From: Neostapfia colusana
Taxonomy: Eukaryota; Streptophyta; Magnoliopsida; Poales; Poaceae
Length of the DNA stretch: 64,000 nucleotides
Assembly: GCA_030760725.1 (NCBI GenBank)
Contig: JASWHV010000001.1
Location: 70,205,683 to 70,269,682, forward strand
Direction of reading: 5' to 3'
The notes beneath the pieces were generated by a model. The model was not told the DNA's origin. It made no database searches and worked only from the letters and a program-made list of their open reading frames with translations. This document shows positions 35,550 through 46,194 of this stretch, piece by piece (position 1 is the stretch's first letter; the number at the start of each line of letters is the position of its first letter). Position numbers and translations under genes: made by a program.

Positions 35550-36110
35550 GTTTAACTCTGCAGTTTTAAGTCAAAGAATTTATAGTTAGTTTATTATTTA
35601 TTTATATTACGAACCTATATCTATTGGAAAGGATAGGTCCTGAACCCACCCAAGAGTGACCGAGACGAACATGCTTATAACAAGACACGAGGTCTAGATT
35701 CAGACAAAATTTTGGCAGCATAACCCCGCTGTTCTCCAACTGCACGTCCAAAAATAGAGCAGCGGAGAACATTAGGGTGACGCTGTCGAAACTACGTCCA
35801 AATCTAAACACCGCGTCTCATTATAAGCACGCCCTCTCGGTCAATCCTAGGCTGTCCAAAAAGGGACAACTCCGAACCTACACGCCTCACATGCGTAACA
35901 CGTGTGAGACGGGCTGGTTCGAAACGGGTGACGCGTATTGTAAAGGTTTACGTCAATCTTTCATTTTTGAGTGATTTCAAAGAGAGAGAGGAAAGAACAA
36001 TAGAGAGAAGGAAAGAACCATAGTTGTTAAGGCAGCGCTTAAGCGGTAAGACGCCTGGGGATCGTAAGGCGTCCCATCGCCTTAGATCCCGGCGTAAGGC
36101 AGGTGAATAC
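35550..36110 (-). promoter_or_regulatory. Probable 5' flank/promoter side of the CACTA transposase gene
   Basis: No ORF of interest is present. The region precedes the transposase ATG on the minus strand and ends at the GC-rich block. A short stretch (about 36015-36100) holds several TAAGGCG/CGCCTTA units in both orientations, a pattern that recalls small dispersed plant repeats. No TATA box could be placed with confidence. Confidence 0.45.
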
Positions 36111-36475
36111 GGCGGCGGCGCTTGCACACAAGGGAGGCGGCGGCGGCGCCCGCGCACAGGATCTTGCGTTCGTATCAGGTTGAGCTCCGGCTGGCGGGCG
36201 GGCGGCGGGTGGCGGCCGGGGCGCCGGCTGGCGGGCGGGGGGCGGCAGGGGCTGCGGCCGCTGGGGCGGGCGGGGCGGCGGCCGGGCGGCCGGGTGGCGG
36301 ACGGGCGGTGCCTGGCGGGCGGCGGCCGGGTGGCAGGCTGGGGCGCCGGCTTGCTGGGGCGGCCGGGGCGGCGGCGGGCGGGCGACGGCCGAGCGCTAGC
36401 TAAGCTGCAGGGGGGGAGGGTGATGGGGGATCGGAGGCCGAACGCCGCGCGGAGGGGGGGGAGAGGGGGGTAGGG
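36110..36475. repeat. GC-rich low-complexity block, copy 1
   Basis: The block consists almost entirely of GGCGGCCGGG, GGCGGGCG and GGGCGCCGGCTG variants on the plus strand. The open frames across it are a by-product of the composition. A closely related block is at 36800-37215, with a 320-bp AT-rich spacer between them. Confidence 0.85.
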
Positions 36476-36799
36476 CGAGGCGGCCTAGGTTGTTCACATC
36501 GTCCTTTTGTAGACGTATACGTTACCACTAAATGGGTCGTATCGGGCCCTAAGCCCATTTATATACATATAGTACTTTTAAACACTCAAACAATCGAAAC
36601 AATAATCAATTAAACTATTAACTCATATGCATTAATCATCTAAGAAATTAACAAATCATCTAAACAAACATAATTACCGTAGTTAACAAACTTATCAATT
36701 CTAAGCAATTAAAAAAACACCTAGCTAGCAATTCAAATAAACATGGACAATAATTAAAACTAACCATATCAATTCATCTAAAGCTAATAAATTATCCAC
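36476..36799. other. AT-rich spacer between GC-rich blocks
   Basis: About 320 bp of AT-rich DNA separates the two GC-rich blocks. I see no coding sequence, structured repeat or promoter motif that I would defend. Confidence 0.5.
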
Positions 36800-37215
36800 C
36801 TGTCGGGCGGGTGGCGGCCGGGGCGCCGGCTGTCGTGGGTGGCCGGGGCGGTGGCGGGTGGCGGCCGGGGCGCCGGCTGGCGGGCGGGGGCCGGCCGGGG
36901 CGGCGGCCGGGGCTTCGGCCGCTGGGGCGCCGACTGGCGGGGGTGGCCGGGGCAGTGGCCGGGGCTGCGGCCGCTGGGGCGGCCGGGCGGCGCCTAGCTG
37001 GCGGCGGCCGGGGGGGTGGCCGGGCGGCGGCCGGGTGGCGGCCGGGGTGGTGGCCGGGCGGCGGCCGTGCGCGGGCGGGCGGCGGCCGGGCGCGGGCGGG
37101 CGGCGACCGGCGGTGGAGGGCGGGCGGCGGCCGGGCGCGGGCGGGCGGCGACCGGCGGCGGCGGGCGGGCGGCGGCGGGAGGCTCGGGCTCGGGTCGGCG
37201 CGGGCGTGAATGCCC
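36800..37215. repeat. GC-rich low-complexity block, copy 2
   Basis: It begins with the same CGGGCGGGTGGCGGCC stretch as copy 1 and is made of the same units. A 24-26 bp subrepeat (containing GGGCGCGGGCGGGCGGCG) is visible at about 37075-37165. In maize Spm, GC-rich control regions next to the promoter are the sites of epigenetic control; the position here is comparable, which is inference. Confidence 0.8.
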
Positions 37216-37244
37216 GCGCCGACCCGAGCCCCCGCGGGTATAGA

Positions 37245-37574
37245 AGCCTTATTTACGACGGCCACAACAATGGCCGTCGTAAATAAGCCTTATTTACGAC
37301 GGCCCCGGTGCGGCTGTCGTATATAACTGCTATATACGACAGCCTAGGGTTGGCTGTCGTATATAACAGCTATATACGACAGCCTAGGGTTGGCTGTCGT
37401 ATATAACAGCTATATACGACAGCCTAGGGTTGGCTGTCGTATATAAGAACTATATACGACAGCCATATGCTTATATACGAGAGCTTCGGCTGACGGTCGT
37501 ATGTAAGTTTATATACGACAGCTAGCCGTCGTATGTTATACTGGCTGTCGTATGTTGCCCTGTTTCCTGTAGTG
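37245..37574. repeat. Right CACTA terminal and subterminal repeats
   Basis: The region contains units of GGCTGTCGTATATAA and its complement. Near-perfect tandem copies of about 56 bp occur around 37313-37440 (TATATACGACAGCCTAGGGTTGG is shared), and the terminal repeat ends at 37574. The right array favours ACGACAGCC while the left array favours ACGACGGC, so the two ends are not equivalent. Confidence 0.88.
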
Positions 37575-37694
37575 CACACAGAAGCCGAAACTACATGGGA
37601 ACATGATGAAGATCCCAAGGCGGAATTCCCCCATCTTTTCTCCATTCTATCGAATCTCGAGGGCGAGATTCATTTTAAGGGGATAGGTTTGTAA
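37575..37694 (+). pseudogene. End of the Gypsy chromodomain after the CACTA element
   Basis: The frame continues from the 29027 break with TEAETTWEHDED, the second half of the chromodomain, and ends at a TAA at 37692-37694. The stop codon lies inside the first bases of the 3' LTR, so the polypurine tract is part of the reading frame. One copy of CAC across the break restores WSHHTEAE. Confidence 0.88.
37677..37689 (+). other. Polypurine tract of the 25491-40438 element
   Basis: AAGGGGATAGGTT precedes the LTR start at 37690. It is shorter and less pure than the tract of the long-LTR family, consistent with a different family. Confidence 0.7.
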
Positions 37695-40438
37695 CACCCT
37701 TAAAATTACCACCATGCATTGCATACATTTTTCATGTATAGAAGCATTTAAATAGAAAGAAGAAGTAAAGAGAGGAATATAGAAGCTAATAAAATAATAA
37801 AAGGAAATAGAAATGAAACATAATGAAAATAAATAGAAAAGTAAAATAAATAAAAAGAAAAATAAAAAGGAAAATAAATAAAATAGCCAAATTTGGCCAC
37901 CCGAATTTTTCCCCAAATTCCCCGAAATTACCCTCTCCCCTAATTTTCCAATTTTTTCTTGATTTTTCCCAAATTCCCAAAAATTTCCCTAGGGGCATTT
38001 TCCCCACATTTGGGGGGATCCCCCCCCCCCAATTTGTCCGCACCAAATTAGGGGGGAACCCTAATTGGGCCCCAGCCTCTTGGCCGCAACCCGTTAGGGG
38101 GGGAACCCTAGCTGCCCCCCCCCCCCTTTGGACTCTTTTGGGCTTTTATTTTCTAATTAAATCCTAGCCATTGGATGAAAATAAATAATAAAATCCTAGC
38201 CCCTAGCTCCCACCTCTTTTAAAATTAAATCTCAGCCATTGGATATTTGATTTGCTAAAATCCTAGCCACCCTAGCTCTTTTTCCCCTTGAAAATATAAC
38301 TCCCCCCTAGCCTTCCACCCTTCTCTCTTTTTAGCAGCCGCCCCCCTATGCCACCAAGTCATGCCCCCCTGCTGCCAACTCGCGCCCCCTGCCGGATTTG
38401 GCCGCCGTCGAGCTCCGTCACGCCTCGCCGTCGCCAGAGAAGAAGCCCCGACATTCTGCCCTACCCACAACCTTATAATTCTCCACGGAAAATCCTCCGC
38501 TGCTGCCATTGCAAGGTGGGAGGTCCTGCCACAAGGAAGAAGTGAGGTAGGTCTTCGTTACCCCTTTTATAACGTTGCCGCTGTTTCTACGCACCCGTTT
38601 TCTTCACCCCCTGCAAGCAGAAAATTCTGCGTGTGGACGGACCATGTTTTGGTCCATTTTTGACGGTGGGATTGATCTACAGAGTGGGTCAAGATCACCA
38701 CCACGTCCACAATTGATCCCAGCAACCTTGATCATCATAAAACCCCATGGAAGTCTATTAAAACATGCAAGAACACGTGTAAACTGATTCTATAAAACTG
38801 CACCATAGGAATTGCATTCATTCACCTCATTGCATCTTGAGTAAAGTTTGTGCATGATAATTGATTGCTGTAAATTTTGTATGTGTGTGGTCATGAGTAG
38901 AAGGACAAGATCAAGAGGCCGTCTACGAGGAGCTACAACACCAAGACTTCGAGACGCTTGAGCAACACGAACCACAGGAGCAAGGCAAGTGCCCCTTGAC
39001 CATATTGATCCTATGTTTTCGAAACTGTTTGGCTTGCGAAAACACGTATGCTTAAGTCAACTTGATGGGACACCCTTTTATAGGACTTTACTTGTTTTGT
39101 TAACCATCCTTGTTGTTATTCCTTTTTGCTTCGCTTAACTTACGGGATACGGGAAGCTGAAATAAGACTTGTTAGCTACTGCACTCATATGAAAAAAGAT
39201 GATGATAACTTGATAATGTTAATGAGCATGAAATCAGGGAGATCTAGGCGAGCTTGATTCGTGGGTGTTGCTGAATGAGATGGTGGTTTGCTTGCCATAG
39301 ATCTAAGGACCAGTTCATGCGAGCACATGCCAGGAAAACAGTGCCAACACAAGGCCAAATATGGGTGCGGCTTAGCTGACTAATTAGTTGTGTTGCTTGC
39401 TTGTTATGGACCATTGGATGGTGCGGGGAATGGGAGTTGAGAGGGACTGCCCTGGGAACTGCATGGCACAAGAGGGGGCCCGTGGGTGGGAGAATGGAGA
39501 TTCGAGCCTGCCGGTGAAACCTCAGTGGGTCCGTACATTCTAGTAGCCCCTTTGTAAAGGCTATTTTGTGATCTCTTGGTCATACACCGACGGTTGTGTA
39601 CTGGTATAATGGAGGTTCTCTCTAGTCGCCGACGGGTGACGAAATCACAAACTTGTGGGTAAAGTGGTGCCAGCTCTGCAGAGTGTAAAACTATCATGAT
39701 AGCCGTGCTTCCGGTCACAAGCACCTGGCCAACTTCCATGATTAGAGGCAAAACTTGGGATGTTTATTCGGGTATGATCATTGGGATTGGTTTGGACTGT
39801 TTTGGGTCATGACAATGAGTTTGGTTTCGGTTATATGAAAATGAGATGGTTATGAATATTTATGAGTATGAGATGAATTTGAGAAAGAGTATTGGCTGGT
39901 TGAGACTTGATAAATGGTGAATTATGATGAAATAATGTTGCTGAATTACTTGGTTATGTTGGGATTTAACTCACCTAAACATAGTTTCTATTTTTACCAT
40001 GTTTGTGAAATAAAATTTGCTTGCTGCAATGAACCTTTTTATTCCCTACCTTGTTGTGAGTTACATGTCATAGTTTTCCTGCACTTGCTGACGACATGTA
40101 CTCACCCTTGCATTCCCACATATACATCAGCTACAGGAGAAGAATACTTCGAAGAACAAGTGGAGTACTAGGCGTGCACACTACCGTAAACATGCCTGTG
40201 GAGTTGAAGGTGGAGCCTGCTGTTTTAGTCATTTTCCGCTGTCGTTAAGAGTCTTCCACTGCAAGAATAAGTTAGATATTCATGAGCGAGACAATGAGTC
40301 AATGTAATAAAGTACTTAAACACTATTTGTACGTGGTTATATTCTGAATTCAGTTTGTGGAATACATGTGTACGTGTGATGAACATCCTGGGCACACATA
40401 TGCATTCACATGGTTCATTGTTGGAACCGGGTGTCACA
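37690..40438 (+). repeat. 3' LTR (2749 bp) of the second chromovirus
   Basis: The LTR starts TGTAACACCC and ends GGGTGTCACA, so the ten-base ends form an inverted repeat with one mismatch. The first 450 bp are strongly asymmetric, with A/G-rich tracts (about 37760-37880) and long C runs (38019-38030, 38104-38127). The section around 38340-38560 has gene-like base composition. No domain is present. The LTR unrelated to the TGTAAAAG family shares none of its conserved hairpins. Confidence 0.85.
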
Positions 40439-41040
40439 CCTTGGGACGTGGTAGAGCTCGAGCCCCTCGAACCTGTCCTCCAGCTTACATGCTTCCCGGC
40501 AGTAGGCCTCCATGCGAGCGTCATGAGACCTCAACTCCTTCATCATTTGGTTGATCACGAGCTCGGAGTCGCTGGGTATGTAAAGGTGCTGTACGCCAAG
40601 CTCGGCTGCAATAAAAAGTCCATTGTGGAGGGCCTCATACATCGTGACATTGTTGGTTGCTTTGAAGTGCAATCGCCATGAGTACTGGAGCTGATCCCCC
40701 TCTGGAGAGATGAGTACGACGCCACATCCCATGCCATTAAGGGTTAATGACCCGTCAAAGTACATTGTCCAGTACTTATAACAGGTCAGGCCTGGCGCTG
40801 CCTGTAATTCCATCCACTCGGCGACGAAGTCGGCCAGGGCTTAGAATTTGATCTCTGTTCGGGTGACGTAGGATATATCGTATCCCATGAGTTGCAGTTC
40901 CCACTTCACAATTCTCCTGGACGAGTTCCGGCTGTTTATAATCACCCCGAGCCCGTGTCCGGTCACCACTCGCACCGGGTGGCTCTAAAAGTAGTGCAGG
41001 AGTTTCTGCTTCGTTATGAGGATGGTTGTGAGATCTATGT
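40439..41040 (-). pseudogene. Tat-lineage Gypsy fragment: RT tail and extra RNase H domain
   Basis: The minus strand encodes the end of an RT/RNase H (SHPVRVVTGHGLG, then RRIVKWELQLMGYDISY). This leads into a second, plant-type RNase H of the RVT_3 family: WTMYFDGSLTLNGMGCGVVL with the first catalytic Asp, then YEALHNGL and SDSELVINQM. An additional RNase H of this kind is a mark of the Tat lineage (RIRE2/Grande-like). A stop lies just before SHPV. The fragment is cut at 40439 by the neighbouring LTR and fades into other sequence about 41040. The rest of this element is not recognisable in the window. Confidence 0.83.
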
Positions 41041-41970
41041 GTGCTCATCACATTGGCAATTAGAATAAAAGTGAGGATTTACATTCAAAGTTTTGAATAT
41101 TGCCAAAATACCCACTTCGGATTGTCCAAACTTTCTCATTGCATTCCAGAAGTAACTGTCACTGCAGAGCAGCTGTTTTCATAGTGTTTAATTCTCAGCC
41201 ACTCTGTTTTTAACTTGCAATGTTTCAAAACTTGCTTCTTGGATTTGAATTGTTTGCTTAGTATTCACTTACTAAGTTTTTTATGTGTTATGGCTGATTA
41301 TGGTGGTTAATACATTGCTATGGTTTGCAACATGCTTATGTGAGGTGCTCATGTAAGGTGTTGTGATTTTCAGACTAACGTGAGTCAACTCGCGGACTTG
41401 TGCTCGAAAGAAAGTGGATGATTGTTCATGTGCAGGTGTTTCTTGAGGTCAATACATGGCTGGTGATGGAGATCCTTGAACTAGTCTTAGGGAGAAGATG
41501 AGGTTCAACAACCAAGTTCCGGAGGAATTGCAGTTGAGCTGATCGGGAGGTCACACAACATGTTTGAGTGAAGAACAATGCATATGAAGGTGTTGTGAAC
41601 GTTTTGGAAAGTGTTTGCACGTATGAAAGGGGTGCATGGACGTAGCCACATTGTTCCAAGGCGTGCTGAAGATATATGGAAGTGAATATATGGTTGAAAA
41701 GGTTCAACCAGGTCGATTTTGCGCTCAGGCTGCAGCTGAGGCGGTTATGGTTCGTTTATGGAAAGTTTCAAGTTGGTTATAATAGGATTTCGTGTTAGGC
41801 ACGAAGTATCATTGTTTTAGAAATGTTTGGGACGTTCCTAAGGTGTTTGGAAGTCTTAATATTGCTTCTATGTACGTATAGAAGAGTCTTCAGCAGTACT
41901 GGAAAGTTAGAGTTTGAATCCAAGTAGAAGTAAGAGTCCTAGTTTGGATTGGGTTGGCCTGAGGGCTGGT

Positions 41971-41978
41971 TATATAAG
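41971..41978 (+). promoter_or_regulatory. TATA box of the Copia LTR
   Basis: TATATAAG in a GC-balanced context lies about 60 bp upstream of an AATAAA. This matches the compact promoter/R arrangement of Copia LTRs. Confidence 0.55.
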
Positions 41979-42377
41979 CAAGGGAGGCCAAGGCTCGTGG
42001 AGAGCGCGATTTGTGGCTGCTTATCTTGAGTTTTGATCAATAAAATTCGTAGTTTATAGGAGCTTTGGTGCCTTGTTCGTCCAACTTGTTTCAGACAAGT
42101 TTTTGCTCTGCGAGTTTCTGGACATACCGACGTTGCTTCAGTATTTCGATCATAACTCGCGTTTTACAGATACTTTTTGGGTTGTCTTAACAACTTGATT
42201 ATCTATCATCTGTGAAAATTTCACGGTCATTGGATTTGTGGTTTTTGATCTACACGAGTTTCTTTGCAGCATTGCCGATCTGATTTTAAAATCGGGTAGA
42301 ACAGATTGACCTTCGTCTAGTCTTTTGTCCATAACTCAAGTTCTACTTAGTGTTTTCACGTGATTCTTGTTGCAGTT

Positions 42378-42382
42378 GCTTT
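42378..42382. repeat. Target-site duplication GCTTT (left)
   Basis: GCTTT flanks the solo LTR start at 42383 and recurs at 45949-45953. Confidence 0.88.
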
Positions 42383-45300
42383 TGTGACGGACTGGAATCC
42401 GTACATCCCAGAATCTCAGAGGGTGGTGCCGCACGATGCGACACCCGACAGCACACATCATAAGGCAACCATAGTATTACATTGAAAACAAACTGAATAT
42501 GTACAAAAAGTAGTACAAACCTTCAGTTTACATCTATTTACAGAGTTTACTACAGAGGAAGATAATTATACAACTCACATTGTCCGGCCCTACGGACAAC
42601 CCACACTAGCTGCACTACGGACAACCCACCTAACTAGCAAAAGTTGGTTGTCCGGCCCTACGGACAACCCACACTAGCTGCACTCAGCCTCAACACGGCA
42701 TGTACGGCTCCCACTCAGCCTTAGTCCCCGACGGAGGGTAGCCCTCGCCGGTGGACTCATACTCCGAGTCTGTGGGGTACTCCTCACCTGCAAACACTCA
42801 TAGCAGCAACCGTGAGCACGATGGCTCAACAAGTCTTAACCGACTCTCCTACACATGAAACTCTACATGCAGTTTATACTCAAATATAGGATGATAATTT
42901 GCAGCAAATGGACACGTCTACAAGTTGATCCTAGTTCATCTTTTAGCCAAAAGTTAACAGTTCAGGAAGCTGAAACTTAGTAAGCAATATTTGGTGGCAC
43001 ACATGTAACCGTACAAATTATTCATATCAGCAATATTGACTCATAACATTCTTTATGTTAACCTACGTCATGACTCAGTGATCAAGTGGTACTCATTACC
43101 GCGAGGGACGGCAAATCGACTCGATATACACCTGCAGGAATACCCGAATAGCACGTCACATACGCCCACCCGTGGAGCTGCAAAGCACGGTCATTTGATG
43201 TTGTACGGGACAACCTTTCACCCAACAGCCCAAACGTCGAACCGGTCGTACCCCCCTGCCTAGTCTCATTTTTTTTCTTGCTAAAGTTGTCTCACGCCTC
43301 GAACCAATCCCGTGTGACCAACCCTATACTCGCGAGTAGATTAGAACTACTCGACTTGTACCTAAGTCTATAAGCATTAAGAAAAGCATGAACTATTCGA
43401 GGACATAGACACTACCCTCACTCCTTTTTGGAATAATCTGGTTATGCATTTGGGGTTTCATCCATCCTACACCTAATGCACACACATACGTCACACTACG
43501 TATATATAAAGCAAAACATTATAAAAACTTGTTAAATGCAAACCGGGGCCTGCCTTGTTGCTTCTGGTCTGGAGTTAAGGTCTCTTCTAGATGTATAAAG
43601 TCAACGATCTCCGGGTCTCCTCGCATTTGGCGACTACACGTAAGCAATTTAACAACATGTCAATTTAAATGCAATGTGTTGAATTTAGTATATAATGACC
43701 ATAACTCTAGCTAGACATCCCATTTGGCTCTGAAATTTTTACTGTGGCTTGGTGAGAACCTGGACATGGACTTGACCAAATTTCATTTTAATCAAAGCCT
43801 AATTGAGCTCTGCCCAAATAAAAGTCCAAATGGTCATTATTAGAGCTTCTAAGGATTTCCAATGATTTTCATGGACCAAACCATTACTTTCTGGAAACTA
43901 GAGTTTGAGGTGGTTCTAATGGAGTTTGTTTCAAATCATTTGAAGAATCTTAGAGAAAGGTATGCCCTAATCAAGATTTGAGAAAATTCTGAGAAATGTT
44001 TCTGTACATTTTTCTATTTTCTCAGGGCAGTTAAATTAATTACACCATTAGGCGGAATAAACGAACTTGGATGGATCTGAAATTTTGCAGGTGACTCAAG
44101 GATTTTCAAGTGAACATCCTAGCCAAATTTCAGAATTTTCCATAAAGGAAATCTCCAGATAAAATTCCCAGGAGTTTAAACATTAGGGAATTAATTCTGG
44201 AAAAAGATTAAGTTTAATGAGCTGAAACTTGTTTTGCTGGATAGTACTCGAAGAGCTGAATCCAACAAAATTTGATTCACTAAATTTCGACAATTGTACA
44301 TAAATTTATGAATTTCTAAAGTTTGGGCTGATTCCTGAATTATTTTCTTAACGGAAATCTCTTCCCCCGCCTTAACAGCGACTGACAGCGGAGCCCGCAC
44401 GTTAAAATTGAACTAACCACGCGCGCTTAGCGTGGTGGCTGACACGTGGGGCATGTGTGCTTCATCTACCTCGCGACACCACTGCCCCGAGCAGCCGGAG
44501 CTCCGACGAGGTCGGCGTTCCTGGCAACCTAGCTCGCCGGCAACGGTGAAACTCGCCACCCCCACGTAACTTTGGATGCTGAACACGCTGAACACCTTGC
44601 TGCCACCGGCTAACCGCAGTAGCTCGCCGGCGACGAGCGCTATGCCACTGTGCCCCTTCGGCAACGTGTTCCCATCATTCTGACCACCCCTTTCGCACGC
44701 TAATCACGTCACCACGTCCAGAGAAGCCTTGGGAAGCTCGGCATGATCTCGGTTGGGACCCAAACAGCCGGAAAACCGGACCTCACCGGCGACCCTCTGT
44801 TCCGCTGGACTGTTTCCGGTGAAACTAGGGTTCTGGTGGGTCTTTCTTTCTGGTTCTTGCTCGAGGAGAAGCGCAAGGATCTCTAGAGCGTGTGTGAGCT
44901 GCAGCTCGACCGGCGGTTGCCTCTGTGCAATGAATTTCACCATCGACCGATCGCTAACCCTAATGCACACCGTGAAGGGAAACTAGGAATTCTCGCTCTA
45001 CACCATATGAAACGGCAAATGGTCGGCTCCTACAGCTTCCTCACAAGCAGGCACACCTTTTCTTCTCTGGTGGCGGTGCATGAAGCAGTCGGGATCGGCC
45101 GGTCGCTGGTGGTCAGAGAGCGGCGGCGAGGAGTTGGGTTGCGGGAGTCATGAGTGGGGTGCGTGAGCGTCGGTTCAGCTTGGGCACGACGAAAATGACC
45201 GAGCGGTGTGTCGTGCTGGAGTGGTGACTCAATGTTTTCACCGTGCGGTGGCCTCTCCTTCGGCGAGCTGGAATGCACACGTCGCTGCTGCGCTCACTCA

Positions 45301-45948
45301 TGAGGCACCGAGTCGGTTCAGTGAAAACAGCCTCTGTCAAGTGGGTCCCCCTCCCCTCTAATTCTTTTCTTTTGTTTGTGCTGCAAAGATCTCAGCTACT
45401 CCCCATTTATTTGTAGACTTCACTCCCAACTCATGAGTGGAATTTGATTTCCTGAAATTGAAATTAGTTTTGATACATTTGGTTCACATTTGAATTTGAA
45501 ATTCAAATTCAATTTGAATTAATCCAAATATAGCTCCCATCAAGATGAACTCCAATGAGGATGAAAATTGGTGGACTAACGCAGAAAAATGTGCTGGGTT
45601 GGAATATGAAGTCAACTTTTGAATCCAAGTGATGAAAATGGTTGAAATTTGGATTTGCATTCAAATTAGCCCTTTTTACAGATGTCTCCAAAAGTGCCTC
45701 AAAATGATTTGGATTTGCATGAAACTTGGCATGAGCACTCCTAAGAATATTTGGGGCCTAAGGGTGAGCTCAGCCTCTCATGTTTATATGTGTGAGCTCC
45801 TACGTTTTAGAGTTATGGGTTCATCCTCTAATCCACCTTTTGATGGTGTTTACTTGCTCTTCACAAATGTTCATAAGATTTCCACAAAATGAGCTGTGAT
45901 GTGGGCATGTGATGAACACTGTAGAAAGTAAATTCTTGGTCTTTTACA
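42383..45948 (-). mobile_element. Solo LTR of the long-LTR chromovirus family (3566 bp)
   Basis: On the minus strand the sequence runs from TGTAAAAGACC at 45948 to CCGTCACA at 42383 and matches the 5' LTR at 21005-24828 along its length. Perfect GCTTT duplications flank it and there is no internal domain, so it arose by recombination between the two LTRs of a former full element. The conserved stem CGAGTAG/CTACTCG is at 43333-43353 and the terminal hairpin is at 42425-42445. A short tandem duplication of a 60-70 bp piece (CCGGCCCTACGGACAACCC) occurs at about 42585-42675. The GC-rich centre is at about 44400-45350. Confidence 0.92.
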
Positions 45949-45953
45949 GCTTT
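45949..45953. repeat. Target-site duplication GCTTT (right)
   Basis: It is identical to 42378-42382 and confirms the solo LTR boundaries. Confidence 0.88.
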
Positions 45954-46133
45954 GTCACTCGATTCTCTATAATCTCCACTAGTTTAGTCATGTTTGAACA
46001 CATTGAAAACAGTAACACGCGCAGTTTCTTTATCGGATCGATTTTCTGCCGAGGGGTTTTTGTAGCTTCAATATAGTTTTAATCTACCATTCACCCCCCT
46101 CTGGTAGCTTTTGATGTGCTCTTCGATACTACA
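45954..46133 (+). repeat. Copia 5' LTR, right end
   Basis: The sequence ends with the pyrimidine-rich ACCCCCCTCTGG and TACTACA that commonly close LTRs of large plant Copia elements, two bases before the primer-binding site. It continues the LTR interrupted at 42382. Confidence 0.65.
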
Positions 46134-46135
46134 AT

Positions 46136-46148
46136 TAGTATCAGAGCC
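46136..46148 (+). other. Copia primer-binding site
   Basis: TAGTATCAGAGCC differs by one base from the usual complement to initiator tRNA-Met (TGGTATCAGAGCC). Its position between LTR end and gag ATG is as expected. Confidence 0.8.
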
Positions 46149-46194
46149 ACGGTGCTCTAATCTCATTGATTTGAACGTGTTTTCGCTAATCAAC

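Larger units (their letters stand above)
29028..37574 (-). mobile_element. CACTA (En/Spm) DNA transposon, 8.5 kb
   Basis: Both ends carry the CACTA terminal inverted repeat: CACTACAGGA at 29028 and its complement ending at 37574, flanked by CAC. A second shared block, CAACATACGAC, lies 17 bases in from each end; the 7 bases between differ. Both ends then have arrays of short subterminal repeats built on GTCGTATATA in direct and inverted form. Two genes, both on the minus strand, encode the two transposase-type proteins known from plant CACTA elements. A GC-rich block sits between the larger gene's start and the right end. The structure is that of an autonomous or recently autonomous element. 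It landed in the chromodomain of a Gypsy element. Confidence 0.95.
25491..40438 (+). mobile_element. 5'-truncated Gypsy chromovirus carrying a CACTA insertion
   Basis: A second, distinct chromovirus runs on the plus strand. Recognisable gag starts in the zinc-knuckle region. Protease, RT, RNase H and integrase follow to 29027, where a CACTA transposon interrupts the chromodomain, and coding sequence resumes at 37575. The polypurine tract ends at 37689 and the 3' LTR is 37690-40438. No 5' LTR or primer-binding site was found. The family differs from the long-LTR elements: its LTR opens TGTAACACCC and closes GGGTGTCACA. It resembles the RetroSat2/RIRE3-type elements of grasses, which is inference. 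It abuts a Tat-lineage fragment at 40439, with CCTTG as the possible target duplication. Confidence 0.85.
41041..42382 (+). repeat. Probable Copia 5' LTR, left part
   Basis: This sequence lies upstream of the Copia primer-binding site at 46136 once the solo LTR is removed. It holds a TATA box (41971-41978) and a polyadenylation signal (42039-42044), as expected of an LTR. I could not fix the LTR's 5' terminus; it lies between about 41040 and 41400. No coding domain is visible. Confidence 0.6.

Noticed and set aside
36024..37286. Overlapping long ORFs in three plus-strand frames and one on the minus strand over GC-rich sequence
   Set aside because: All frames are open because GGC/GGCC repeats lack stop codons. 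The residues are almost only Gly, Arg, Ala and Pro, with no domain.
38255..38663. Gene-like ORFs on both strands within the second chromovirus LTR
   Set aside because: They lie wholly inside a defined LTR, have no domain and overlap each other on opposite strands.
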